From Hordeum vulgare subsp. vulgare (Eukaryota; Streptophyta; Magnoliopsida; Poales; Poaceae): 64,000 nucleotides of DNA. The translations under genes and the position numbers were made by a program. Position 1 is the stretch's first letter; every line of letters begins with the position of its first letter. Positions 32,201-44,815 of this stretch are shown here, piece after piece. The notes under the pieces are model-generated. The model had not been told where the DNA came from, ran no database searches, and saw nothing but the letters and a program-made list of their open reading frames with translations. The DNA is taken from positions 509,441,225 to 509,505,224 of the forward strand of contig NC_058518.1 in NCBI RefSeq assembly GCF_904849725.1, written 5' to 3'.

Positions 32201-33204
32201 GAACCGTTTCCTACGCGCATCGTCACTTCGTCTTTCGCCAGCCTTCGTCTATTCCGCAGTTCCTGCTTCGAGTTGCAAATGTGAGCAACAGAACCGGTAT
32301 CAAATACCCAGGCACTACTACGAGAGCCGGTTAAGTACACATCAATAACATGTATATCAAATATACCTGATTTTTCTTTGCCCGCCTTCTTATCTGCCAG
32401 ATACTTGGGGCAATTGCGCTTCCAGTGACCCATACCCTTGCAATAGAAGCACTCTGTTTCAGGCTTAGGTCCAGCCTTGGGTTTCTTCGGCGGATTGGCA
32501 ACAGGCTTGCCGCTCTTCTTCGAATTGCCCTTCTTGCCTTTGCCGTTTCTCTTGAAACTAGTGGTCTTGCTCACCATCAACACTTGATGTTCTTTACGGA
32601 GTTCAGACTCTGTGACTTTCAGCATCGCAAACAACTCGCCGGGAGACTTGTTCATCCCTTGCATGTTGTAGTTCAACACAAAGCCTTTGTAGCTTGGCGG
32701 CAGTGATTGAAGGATTCTGTCAGTGATAGCTTCTTGCGGGAGTTCAATCCCCAGTTCAGCTAGACGGTTTGAGTACCCAGACATTTTGAGCACATGTTCA
32801 GTGACAGACGAGTTTTCCTCCATCTTGCAAGCATAGAATTTATCGGAGGTCTCATACCTCTCGATCCGGGCGTTCTTCTAAAAGATAAACTTCAACTCCT
32901 GGAACATCTCAAATGCTCCATGACGCTCAAAGCGACGTTGAAGTCCCGGTTCTAAGCCATACAAGACTGCACATTGAACTATTGAGTAGTCCTCCCTACG
33001 CGCTAACCAAGCGTTCTTAACATCCTGATCAGCCGTAGCGGGTGGTTCATCTCCTAGCGCAGCATTAAGGACATAATCCTTCTTTCCAGCTTGTAAGATT
33101 AGCTTAAGATTACGAGCCCAGTCTACAAAGTTGCTTCCATCATCTTTCAACTTAGCTTTCTCTAGGAACGTATTAAAATTCAGGATGACACTTGCGTGAG
33201 CCAT
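29224..33204 (-). pseudogene. Element 2 Gag-Pol polyprotein with one nonsense codon
   Basis: One frame of 1,327 codons from ATG at 33204 to the stop at 29224, broken only by TAG at codon 109 (32878-32880), where element 3 has CAG. In order: Gag; zinc knuckle CX2CX4HX4C at about residues 252-265; aspartic protease DTGS at 302-305; integrase HHCC (H439, H444, C470, C473) and DDE (D500, D563, E599, a D-35-E spacing); reverse transcriptase with YVDD at about 1000-1003; RNase H near the end with STCEAEYMA. The order PR-INT-RT-RH defines Copia. A downstream ATG at 32823 opens 1,199 codons, but that product lacks the Gag N-terminus. Confidence 0.93.
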
Positions 33205-34460
33205 GATCTACAACACAAATATATTCAAAGTGGACTTAGACTATGTTCAAGATAATTAGAGTTCAACTTAATCAAATTATATTCAAAACTCCCACTCAAA
33301 AAGTACATCTCTCTAGTCATTTGAGTGGTTCATGATCCACTTACACTATCCCAAGTCCGATCATCACGTGAGTTGAGAATAGTTTCAGTGGTAAGCATCC
33401 CTATGCTAATCATATCAACTATATGATTCATGATCGACCTTTCGGTCTCATGTGTTCCGAGGCCATGTCTGCACATGCTAGGCTCGTCAAGCTTAACCCG
33501 AGTGTTCCGCGTGCGCAACTGTTTTGCACCCGTTGTATGTGAACGTTGAGTCTATCACACCCGATCATCACGTGGTGTCTCGAAACGACGAACTGTAGCA
33601 ACGGTGCATAGTCGGGGAGAACACAATTTCGTCTTGAAATTTTAGTGAGAGATCACCTCATAATGCTACCGTAGTTCTAAGCAAAATAAGGTGCAAAAAG
33701 GATTAAAATCACATGCAATTCATAAGTGACATGATATGGCCATCATCACGTGCTTCTTGATCTCCATCACCAAAGCACCGGCACGATCTTCTTGTCACCG
33801 GCGCCACACCATGATCATCCATCAACGTGTAGCCATCGTGGTTGTCGTGCTACTCATGCTATCACTACTAAAGCTACATCCTAGCAAAATAGTAAACGCA
33901 TCTGCAAGCACATATGTTAGTATAAAGACAACCCTATGGCTCCTGCCGGTTGTCGTACCATCGACGTGCAAGTCGATATTTCTATTACAACATGATCATC
34001 TCATACATCCAATATATCACATCACATCGTTGGCCATATCACATCACAATCATACCCTGCAAAAACAAGTTAGACGTCCTCTAATTTTGTTGTTGCATGT
34101 TTTACGTGGTGACCAAGGGGTATCTAGTAGGATCGCATCTTACTTACGCAAACACCACAACGGAGATATATGAGTTGCTATTTAACCTCATCCAAGGACC
34201 TCCTCGGTCAAATCCGATTCAACTAAAGTTGGAGAAACCGACACTTGCCAGTCATCTTTGAGCAAAGGGGGTTACTCGTAACGATGAAACCAGTCTCTCG
34301 TAAGCGTACGAGTAATGTCGGTCCAAGCCGCTTCAATCCAACAATACCGCGGAATCAAGAAAAGAGTAAGGAGGGCAGCAAAACGCACATCACCGCCCAC
34401 AAAACCTTTTGTGTTCTACTCGAGAAGACATCTACGCATGAACATAGCTCATGATGCCAC
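33205..34460 (-). other. Untranslated leader of element 2
   Basis: Lies between the 5' LTR and gag. It shows no coding frame of note and is nearly the same as 53994-55250 in element 3. A related diverged copy is at 37190-38420 in element 1. Confidence 0.8.
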
Positions 34461-36282
34461 TGTTGGGGAACGTCGCATGGGAAACAAAAATTTTCCTACG
34501 CGCACGAAGACCTATCATGGTGATGTCCATCTACGAGAGAGGATGAGTGATCTACGTACCCTTGTAGATCGTACAGCAGAAGCGTTAGAGAACGCGGTTG
34601 ATGTAGTGGAACGTCCTCACGTCCCTCGATCCGCCCCGCGAACAATCCCGCGATCAGTCCCACGATCTAGTACCGAACGGACGGCACCTCCGCGTTCAGC
34701 ACACGTACAGCTCGACGACGATCTCGGCCTTCTTGATCCAGCAAGAGAGACGGAGAGGTAGAAGAGTTCTCCGGCAGCGTGACGGCGCTCCGGAGGTTGG
34801 TGATGATCTCGTCTCATCAGGGCTCCGCCCGAGCTCCGCAGAAACGCGATCTAGAGGAAAAACTATGGAGGTATGTGGTCGGGCAGCCGTGAGAAAGTCG
34901 TCTCAAATCTGCCCTAAAAGCCCCATATATATAGGAGGAGGGAGGGGGACCTTGCCTTGGGGTCCAAGGGATCCCCAAGGGGTCGGCCGAGCCAGGGGGG
35001 AGGACTCTCCCCCCCCAAACCGAGTCCTACTTGGTTTGGTGGGAGGGAGTCCTTCCCCCTTCCCACTTCTTCCCCTTTTTTTCTTTCCTTTGATTTTTCT
35101 CTCTTGGCGCATAGGAGATTGGTGGGCTGTCCCACCAGCCCACTAAGGGCTGGTGTGACCCCCCCAAATACCTATGGGCTTCCCCGGAGTGGGTTGCCCC
35201 CCTCCGGTGAACTCCCGGAACCCATTCGTCATTCCCGGTACATTCCCGGTAACTCCGAAAACCTTCCGGTAATCAAATGAGGTCATCCTATATATCAATC
35301 TTCGTTTCCGGACCATTCCGGAAACCCTCGTGACGTCCGTGATCTCATCCGGGACTCCGAACAACATTCGGTAACCAACCATATAACTCAAATACGCATA
35401 AAACAACGTCGAACCTTAAGCGTGCAGACCCTGCGGGTTCGAGAACTATGTAGACATGACCCGAGAGACTCCTCGGTCAATATCCAATAGCGGGACCTGG
35501 ATGCCCATATTGGATCCTACATATTCTACGAAGATCTTATCGTTTGAACCTCAGTGCCAAGGATTCGTATAATCCCGTATGTCATTCCCTTTGTCCTTCG
35601 GTATGTTACTTGCCCGAGATTCGATCGTCAGTATCCGCATACCTATTTCAATCTCGTTTACCGACAAGTCTCTTTACTCGTTCCGTAATAAAAGATCCCG
35701 CAACTTACACTAAGTTACATTGCTTGCAAGGCTTGTGTGTGATGTTGTATTACCGAGTGGGCCCCGAGATACCTCTCTGTCACACGGAGTGACAAATCCC
35801 AGTCTTGATCCATACTAACTCAACTAACACCTTCGGAGATACCTGTAGAGCATCTTTATAGTCACCCAGTTACGTTGCGACGTTTGATACACACAAAGCA
35901 TTCCTCCGGTGTCAGTGAGTTATATGATCTCATGGTCATAGGAATAAATACTTGACACGCAGAAAACAGTAGCAACAAAATGACACGATCAACATGCTAC
36001 GTCTATTAGTTTGGGTCTAGTCCATCACGTGATTCTCCCAATGACGTGATCCAGTTATCAAGCAACAACACCTTGTTCATAATCAGAAGACACTGACTAT
36101 CATCGATCAACTGGCTAGCCAACTAGAGGCATGCTAGGGACGGTGTTTTGTCTATGTATCCACACATGTAAATGAGTCTTCATTCAATACAATTATAGCA
36201 TGGATAATAAACTATTATCTTGATACAGGAATTATAATAATAACTATACATTTATTATTGCCTCTAGGGCATAATTCCAACA
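34461..36282 (-). repeat. 5' LTR of element 2
   Basis: 1,822 bp, very similar to 27344-29171; by eye differences are scattered single bases and homopolymer lengths. Confidence 0.93.
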
Positions 36283-36287
36283 ACTAG

Positions 36288-38420
36288 GAGTACTAGTAAA
36301 GTACACATCAACATCATGTATATCAAATATACTTCTTTCGACTTTTGCCAGCCCACTTATCTACCAAGTATCTAGAGTTGCTCCGCCTTAGTGAGTGTTC
36401 CCCTCATTATAGAAGCACTTAGTCTCGGGTTTGGGTTTAATCTTGGGTCTCTTCATTAGCGCAGCAACTGTTTTGCCGTTTCACGAAGTATCCCTTCTAG
36501 CCCTCGCCTTTCTTGAAACTTAGTGGTTTTACTAACCATCAACTATTGATGCTCCTTCTTGATTTCTACTTTCGCAGTGTCAAACATCGCGAATCGCTCA
36601 AGGATCATTGTATCTATCCTTGATATGTTATAGTTCATCACGAAGCTCTCACAACTTGGTGGCAGTGACTTTGGAGAACCATCACTATCTCATCTGGAAG
36701 ATTAACTCCCACTTGATTCAAGTGATTGTCGTACTCAGACAATCTGAGCACACGCTCAACGATTGAGCCTTTCTCCTTTACTTTGTGGACAAAGAATCTT
36801 GTCGGAGGTCTTGTACCTCTTAACAAGGGCACAAGCATGAAATCACAATTTCATCTCTTTAGAACATCACTTATGTTCCGCGACGTTTCAAAACGTTTTC
36901 GGTGCCTTGCTTCTAAGCCATTAAGTATTTTGCACTGAACTATCGTGTAGTCATCAGAAACGTATATGTCGGATGTTCACAGCATCCACAGATGACGCTC
37001 GAGGTGCAGCACACCGAGTCGTGCATTAAGGACATAAGCCTTCTGCGCAGCAACGAGGACAATCCTCGGTTTTACAAACTTAGTCTGCAAAGTTTGCTAC
37101 TATCAATTTTCAACTAAATTTTCTCTAGGAACATATAAAAACAGTAGAGCTATAGCGCAAGCTACATCGTAATTCGCAAAGACCATTAGACTATGTTCAT
37201 GATAATTAGTTCAATTAATCATATTACTTAAGAACTCCCACTCAAAAAGTACATCTCTCTAGTCATTTGAGTGGTACATGATCCAAATCCACTATCTCAA
37301 GTCCGATCATCACGTGAGTCGAGAATAGTTTCAGTGGTAAGCATCTCTATGCTAATCATATCAACTATATGATTCATGCTCGACCTTTCGGTCTCATGTG
37401 TTCCGAGGCCATGTCTGCACATGCTAGGCTCGTCAAGCTTAACCCGAGTGTTCCGCGTGCGCAGCTGTTTTGCACCCGTTGTATGTGAATGTTGAGTCTA
37501 TCACACCCGATCATCACGTGGTGTCTCGAAACGACGAACTGTAGCAACGGTGCACAGTCGGGGAGAACACAATTTCGTCTTAAAATTTTAGTGAGAGATC
37601 ACCTCATAATGCTACCGTCGTTCTAAGCAAGATAAGGTGCAAAAAGGATTAACATCACATGCAATTCATAAGTGACATGATATGGCCATCATCACGTGCT
37701 TCTTGATCTCCATCACCAAAGCACCGGCACGATCTTCCTGTCACCAGCGTCACACCATGATCTCCATCGTCATGATCTCCATCAACGTTTCGCCATCGGG
37801 GTTGTCGTGCTACTCATGCTATTACTACTAAAGCTACGTCCTAGCAAAATAGTAAACGCATCTGCAAGCACAAACGTTAGTTATAAAGACAACCCTATGG
37901 CTCCTGCCGGTTGCCGTACCGTCGACGTGCAAGTCGATATTCACTATTACAACATGATCATCTCATACATCCAATATATCACATCACATCGTTGGCCATA
38001 TCACATCACAAGCATACCCTGCAAAAACAAGTTAGACGTCCTCTAATTTTGTTGTTGCATGTTTTACGTGGTGACCATGGGTATCTAGTAGGATCGCATC
38101 TTACTTACGCAAACACCACAACGGAGATATATGAATTGCTATTTAACCTCATCCAAGGACCTCCTCGGTCAATTCCGATTCAACTAAAGTTGGAGAAACT
38201 GACACCCGCCAGTCATCTTTGAGCAACGGAGTTACTCGTAGCGATGAAACCAGTCTCTCGTAAGCGTACGAGTAATGTCGGTCCGAGCCGCTTCGATCCA
38301 ACAATACCGCGGAATCAAGAAAAGACTAAGGAGGGCAGAAAAACGCACATCACCGCCCACAAAAACTTTTGTGTTGTACTAGAGAAGACATCTACGCATG
38401 AACCTAGCTCATGATGCCAC
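36288..38420 (-). pseudogene. Element 1 gag remnant and leader
   Basis: Continues element 1 beyond the element 2 insertion. The minus-strand block at 36638-36838 resembles Gag (segment like VERVLRLSEYDNHLNQVGVNLP). 37190-38420 matches the leader of elements 2 and 3. Numerous frameshifts and stops. Confidence 0.8.
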
Positions 38421-40234
38421 TGTTGGGGAACGTCGCATGCGAAACAAAAATTTTCCTACGCGCACGAAGACCTATCATGGTGATGTCCATCTACGAGAGG
38501 GGATGTGTGATCTACGTACCCTTGTAGACCGTACAGCAGAAGCATTAGTGAACGCGGTTGATGTAGTGGAACGTCCTCACGTCCCTCGATCCGCCCCGCG
38601 AACTATCCCGCGATCAGTCCCACGATCTAGTGCCGAACGGACGGCACCTCCGCGTTCAGCACACGTACAACTCGACGATGATCTCGGCCTTCTTGATCCA
38701 GCAAGAGAGACGGAGAGGTAGAAGAGTTCTCCGGCAGCGTGACGGCGCTCCGGAGGTTGGTGATGATCTTGTCTCAGCAGGGCTCCGCCCGAGCTCCGCA
38801 GAAACGCGATCTAGAGGTAAAACCGTGGAGATATGTGGTCGGGCTGCCGTGGCAAAGTTGTCTCAAATCAGCCCTAAAACCCCACTATATATAGGAGGAG
38901 GAGGGGGGAGAATTCCCTTGGGGTCCAAGGACTCCCAAGGGATTCGGCCGAGCCAAGGGGGAAGGTCTCCCCCTCCCAAACCGAAATCCACTTGGTTTGG
39001 AAGGTGGAGTCCTTCTTCCCTTTCCCACCTCCTTCTTTTTTTTCCTCTTTGATTTTCTTTCCTATGCGCATAGGCCTCTCTTGGGCTGTCTCAACAGCCC
39101 ACTAAGGGCTGGTGTGGCACCCCAAACACCCATGGGCTTCCCGGGGTGGGTGGGCCCCCCCGGTGAACTCCCGGAACCCATTCGTCATTCCCGGTACATT
39201 CCCGGTAACTCCGAAAACCTTCCGGTAATCAAATGAGGTCATCCTATATATCAATCTTCGTTTCCGGACCATTCCGGAAACCCTCGTGACGTCCGTGATC
39301 TCATACGGGACTCCGAACAACATTCGATAACCAACCATATAACTCAAATACGCATAAAACAACGTCGAACCTTAAGTGTGCAGACCCTGCGGGTTCGAGA
39401 ACTATGTAGACATGACCCGAGAGACTCCTCGGTCAATATCCAATAGCGGGACCTGGATGCCCATATTGGATCCTACATATTCTACGAAGATCTTATCGTT
39501 TGAACCTCAGTGCCAAGGATTCATATAATCCCGTATGTCATTCCCTTTGTCCTTCGGTATGTTACTTGCCCGAGATTCGATCGTCAGTATCCGCATACCT
39601 ATTTCAATCTCGTTTACCGGCAAGTCTCTTTACTCGTTCCGTAATACAAGATCCCGCAACTTACACTAAGTCACATTGCTTGCAAGGCTTGTGTGTGATG
39701 TTGTATTACCGAGTGGGCCCCGAGATACCTCTCCGTCACACGGAGTGACAAATCCCAGTCTCGATCCATACTAACTCAACGAACACCTTCGGAGATACCT
39801 GTAGAGCATCTTTATAGTCACCCAGTTACGTTGCGACGTTTGATACACACAAAGCATTCCTCCGGTGTCCGTGAGTTATATGATCTCATGGTCATAGGAA
39901 CAAATACTTGACACGCAGAAAACAGTAGCAACAAAATGACACGATCAACATGCTACGTCTATTAGTTTGGGTCTAGTCCATCACATGATTCTCCTAATGA
40001 TGTGATCCCATTTATCAAGTGACAACACTTGCTTATGGCCAGGAAACCTTGACCATCTTTGATCAATGAGCTAGTCAACTAGAGGCTTACTAGGGACAGT
40101 GTTTTGTCTATGTATCCACACAAGTATTGTGTTTCCAATCAATACAATTATAGCATGGATAATAAACGATTATCATGAACTAAGAAATATAATAATAACT
40201 AATTTATTATTGCCTCTAGGGCATATTTCCAACA
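38421..40234 (-). repeat. 5' LTR of element 1
   Basis: 1,814 bp; shares with 22668-24483 the CATATTTCCAACA end and subtype differences relative to element 2 LTRs. Confidence 0.92.
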
Positions 40235-40373
40235 GGATGCTGGATTGTCTAGGAGCTACCGCTAGATAGTGAGTCGTGGGTCGCAGATTCGAATTCCTGG
40301 GATCGCGCTCGCTTTTTTTTCATGCTAGTTTTTTCCTAGTCATACTTCATCCTGTGGGTGGCTCCAACATTTT

Positions 40374-40777
40374 GAGGCAAAAATAGGGGTCCTCAGCTTC
40401 TCCGACGATCCCTATTTAGGGCTTCAGGCGGCACTTCCTATTGTTTGCCTTTGGTTGGGCTCGGCCCATCTCTTCGTTTTTTCTGTTCTTCGAAACAAAA
40501 AATAGGCGCACTCCGGAGTCGAACTTGCGACCTCCTAGTCGATTACTCGCTCCACTAACCTCCACCATTTTGAGGCAAAGGGCGTCAAATAGGGGTCCTC
40601 ATCTTCTCCGACGATCCCTATTTAGGGCTTCATGCGCCACTTCCTATTGTTTGCCTCTAGTTGGGTTTGGCTCATCTTTCCTTTTTTCTGTTATTTGAAA
40701 AAAATTAGGCTCACTCCGGAGTCGAACCGGCGACCTCCTAGTCGATTGCTTGCTGCACTAGCCACCCTACGGCCTAC
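40374..40777 (-). repeat. Two direct copies of a tRNA-like (SINE-type) repeat
   Basis: Two related segments of about 190-200 bp (about 40374-40565 and 40572-40777). On the minus strand each opens with a tRNA-like head: a GTGGCTAGTGCAGC-type A-box region and about 38 nt later a B box (GGTTCGACTCC, perfect in the right copy; AGTTCGACTCC in the left). The body is T-rich, ending at TTTGCCTC. Consistent with a tRNA-derived SINE in tandem. A further RNA polymerase III-like B box on + lies near 40290. Family not recognised. Confidence 0.45.
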
Positions 40778-40779
40778 AT

Positions 40780-41990
40780 CTTAGAGCATCTTCAACACAC
40801 GCGCAGTAGCACGCCGCGCTAACAAAATTTGCAGCACGAAAATAGCCTTTTTGGGCGCTGGGCTAGTGATTTGCTTTAGCAGAAACATCTTAATATTGCG
40901 CGCCCCAGGTAGGGCTCCAACAGTGATGCTAAATTTGCAGCGGGCACGTACAACACAAACACATTTCCTACTCGAACATAGAACGAAGAAGATCAAACAT
41001 ACACAAAGTAAATCTACAATAAATAGTTCAATTATTATTATAACTCAAATAGCTAGTTTAGTTTCAATACAACAAATAGTTCATGGATAATACAATAAAT
41101 AGTTCATATCACATCAAACTAGTTTTGTTTCCCATTTCATTACCACTAAATTCATCATGTGTTTCACCATGTCAAATGGCAACGATAATGGACAACAAAG
41201 CAATCCACCCTCACATAGCTCCTCCGCACTCGTATGGGTTGTTCCATCAACTCCTACTGAGAATAGCCTAAATTTTACCCACATTCATTCTCGATGATCA
41301 TGTTATACATGACAAACGTTCATGATGTACAACGGAGACGTATCAGCGAGCCGATGCATGATATCTTCTCTAATTGGGCGCCGACTCCAGAGGTCTTCCA
41401 CATCCTTTCTCGCTGCCGTTGTGCGGGCAGATCTCGCCGCCCGCCGACCACCCCCTACCTCGACGCATCCCGATGATCGTAGGTATAACTTTATTTTGGA
41501 ACCAGCCTTGTTCTAGTGGCCTAGCTGCCCGTTGCATGTGTATATTCTTCTGCTTCTAGATCCCCACGTGGCTATGCTCCGTCGGCTTGTCCATCACCAT
41601 CATTTTGTTTACTATTAAAGGAAAAACTACTCCATTAAATCGAATAGACAACTTGATTGAATGAGGGGGGAAAATGTGGGGAAATAGCAACGACTAGCTA
41701 ACGAACCGGTCTCTTGGTTGAAAAGGGGAAGAAAGTGGAGTTGATGGCGAAGCGTGAGGGGAAGTACTAGTAAGATACTAACCAGGGTGGTCTCTTAGCA
41801 TAGGCGGTGTTGCGGGTATTCCCGAGTCTTCTCTGGAATACCCAATATTTCCGCTCATCTTTTATAGGCTAATAGAGCCAGCCCGACTGCCTCAAGAAAC
41901 CGAAACGATCCATCAATCCCTCCCCTGCTCCCCTCCCCTCGGTCCCTCTCCCAACCCTAACCTACCCACCGACCCTCTCCCTCCCCTCCA
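40780..41990. other. Intergenic; possible Harbinger-type terminus
   Basis: AGAGCATCTTCAACA near 40783 resembles the terminal motif of PIF/Harbinger-like and related grass elements, and TAGGGCTCCAACAGTG follows near 40911. No transposase is recognised. 41400-41480 and 41880-42200 are C-rich with short frames that I do not recognise. Confidence 0.3.
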
Positions 41991-42229
41991 ATCCGGTTGG
42001 CCCCCTGTTGCCCGGCCCTCTCCGGCTCTCATTCCCGCCCCTCCGCCCTCCGTCCTTTGCCAGACCGCCTATCAACGACCCCCGGTCGATCGCTCCCCTA
42101 CTACCTGTTGCCGCTAGCCTGCCGGTCGGGCGCCCCCTGCTGCGGTGCTGCCGCTGGCCTGGCGGCTAGCATCTTCCACGGCTCCACAAGACCACCACTA
42201 GACACCAGTCCACCTCCACCACCGCTCCA

Positions 42230-43332
42230 ACAAGGTTTTTTTGCCCTTTATGTATTGAAGAAATCTGAAGATTTTTGCCCTCAGCAGCTTGCATACTTGT
42301 TAAATGCTCTTGGCATGTCTTGTAAAAAGATGAGAATGCTTCGGATAGCTCAGGTTGAAGAACTCATTGATGCATTGGAGTTGGAAGAAATAGAATCAGG
42401 GAGTGAGCTGAATCAGGAAATGGGTTTGGGAAGGCCATGTGATACACGTTGGGGCTCTCACTTCAAAACTATGAACCATGTCATCTCTATGTATGGTGCA
42501 TTACGACGAATCCTTCGCAAGATTGGAGACGAGTACCATGGTGCGGAGGCATAAGCGGCTCTATCCATAGAGACAATATTTCGATCATTTTAGTTTGTTT
42601 TCATGGCACACTTTATGCAAGAAATATTTGGATACACATATGAGTTGTGTAGAGCTTTGTAAAAGCAATACGAAGATATTGTTCATGCTATTTAGCTTGT
42701 TCGTGACAAAAAGTATTACTTGGAGGCCTTGAGGACCGATGCTGGATGGGATGATTTTCTCACAAAGGTCACATCTTTTTGTACAAAAGCATAAGATCAA
42801 ATTTGTTGATATGAAGGGTCCTTACTTTCCCGTTGGCTGTCCTAGAAGGGGTTTATGTAATGGTGCGATCAATTACCACCGCTTCAAGGTTGATATGTTT
42901 GTGGGTGTCATTGCTAGGTAAATTAGTGAGCTGAATGGAATATTTGATGAGGTAAATATGAAGCTACTTTCTTGCATGACAACATTCTGTCCACTTCATC
43001 GCCAAGAGAAGTTAGTTAGGCCTGCTACAAAGTTTTATGCTTCTGATTTAACAAGTGATGAATTGGCAAGACTTCCATGACAAATAAACATGTATGTTAC
43101 TAATGTGCGTAGAGATGAAAGGTTTCAAAACCTGAAAAATCGGTGTCAGTTTTCAGACAAGCATGAACAATATCATATTGTTTACAAGCTTCTTAAGTTG
43201 GTATTGATTTTGCCAGTAACTACTGCTAGTGATGAAAGGGTATTCTCTTCAATGAGCTATGTGAAGAATAAGCTAAGGAACAAAAGGAATGATGAATATT
43301 CGAACATTGTTTTGTTACATTTGTTGAGATAG
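42230..43332 (+). pseudogene. hAT-family transposase (TTF-finger/DUF4371 type), broken
   Basis: Frame ending at 42554 contains a LGRPCDTRWGSHFKT block typical of plant hAT-like ZMYM1/TTF-type proteins. 42600-43080 continues with shifted frames (MQEIFGYT, then LVRDKKYYLEALRTDAGWDDF). 43090-43332 is the hAT C-terminal dimerisation region (VTTASDERVFSSMSYVKNKLRNK). The N-terminal zinc finger is absent and several frameshifts are present. Such proteins derive from domesticated or mobile hAT elements; this copy is dead. Confidence 0.75.
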
Positions 43333-43339
43333 AATATTT

Positions 43340-44815
43340 CAATCAAGTGAAGGATGAAGATGTCATCAATCTCTTCCAAAAAGGCGACCACAAAGTTATA
43401 TTATAAGAAGGATATCATCACTTTATCAGTCAAAAGGTGCATATGTATTCATGTCGTTATGGTCTGATACATTGAAATATTGCTATCGCCGTTATGCTAG
43501 TGTTGTTTTGTTCATATATTTCCAGTATTGTGTTCTTTTGTTCATATACTACATTTAGAGCAAAAAAATGGATGAATACGCAGTCTTCATTTCCTGGCGC
43601 CGCCACTGTCTCTTAGTCAAACGGGAAAGAAACCGAGGGGGTGTTATGGGGACAACTTAACTGAGAACGGGGAGGTCTAGATTTCATGTGCTCATATCTG
43701 AAAAGGTTGTTGAAGAGAACAAAAAAGGGGCAAGTCTAGACATGTTGCATGCATGTTTGCTACTCTCGGCAACCACCTTTGCCTCACCACTTTATGCCTC
43801 AGTGGAGGTACATAATGCTTGTGCCCCCATGTGTCTATGCCCTTATTGTTATTGTTAATCTAATATCACATGTAAAATGAAGCAATACCACTATTAACCT
43901 AATGTCATCATTTTTAAGTAATGTTGTTTTCAATCTAGTGCCATCAATAAATTGAAGCAATGGCACCACCATTTTATGAAATGCTTCAGTCTTTCTTTAT
44001 TCCTCATGAATTGTGTTTTGGGAAATTATACCTAAATCTAACACTGGTAACATTTCTTCATCTCAATGGAACTTCACATATTTAATTGCACATTTGGTTG
44101 ACACGATGATGTATTTGCCCTTTATGTACCACCCTTTATGAGAACGATCATTCATGTTAACCATGCATAGATGTACTGATCATTTGCTACTGTCATGATA
44201 GAGTAATAATATTATTGTTTCACATGTTAATCTATGCCACTCTTAATCTAGTGGGAACCACAAGGGGTCATACTACCGATCCCTAGCATTCCACATACCA
44301 ACCCAACTCCGTTGGATTGGAATTTTTCCGCCCGTTAGATCAGTAGTATAGCATGGGGTCTCTTATATGCAGTTTCTGAGAAATTTAATTGCTTCCTAAA
44401 ACCAAGGATATCCAAGATCTATGATGGACTAATACTTAGGTGGGGCCCGCCCATGCTAACTAGACAAAAAATGAACTATGTTCGGTGAAATTTGTGTTGC
44501 TGAGCTATGGAGATTTTGCTTCTAACACAATGTATATTTGCTTAGATGTAAGATTGTCCAATAACAAATTATTTTTATTTTTACGGACAGAAAATTTGTA
44601 CAGACATCGGTATAATTGAAATCTGCTTCGACCTAACAATATGTAGCAAAATAAGTACCGCCGATTACAAAATTTATTTCCAGTGCAAAGGAAACTGATC
44701 TCCATGTGAGAAATATTTGTCCCATGTCCCGCAATAATATTTGCTTCCATCTACAAATAGTTCTCCCATGCGCCCCAATAATATTTGCTTCCATCTACAA
44801 ATATTTGTCCCATGT
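43340..44815. other. Spacer without recognised genes
   Basis: A/T-rich intergenic DNA. A small direct repeat (AATATTTGCTTCCATCTACAAATA) occurs at 44733-44756 and 44780-44803 next to the probable solo LTR. Confidence 0.5.

Larger units (their letters stand above)
27344..36282 (-). mobile_element. Copia element 2 (BARE/WIS/Angela type), full length, nested
   Basis: 8,939 bp with LTRs 27344-29171 (3') and 34461-36282 (5') and the 5-bp TSD ACTAG at 27339-27343 and 36283-36287. Inserted into the protease region of element 1, whose sequence resumes collinearly at 36288. Primer binding site next to the 5' LTR (34447-34460, GTGGCATCATG on the minus strand) and PPT at 29172-29182. Confidence 0.96.
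22668..40234 (-). mobile_element. Copia element 1 (BARE/WIS/Angela type), outer, interrupted
   Basis: LTRs at 22668-24483 (3') and 38421-40234 (5'), bounded by 5-bp TSD GGATG at 22663-22667 and 40235-40239. The interior is in two pieces, 24484-27343 and 36288-38420, separated by element 2. Both pieces carry diverged Gag-Pol sequence in the same order as element 2. LTR ends are TGTTGGAAAT...CCCCAACA on the minus strand, the Triticeae BARE/WIS/Angela signature. The interior adds up to about 5.0 kb, near full length, but the coding capacity is lost. Confidence 0.93.
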
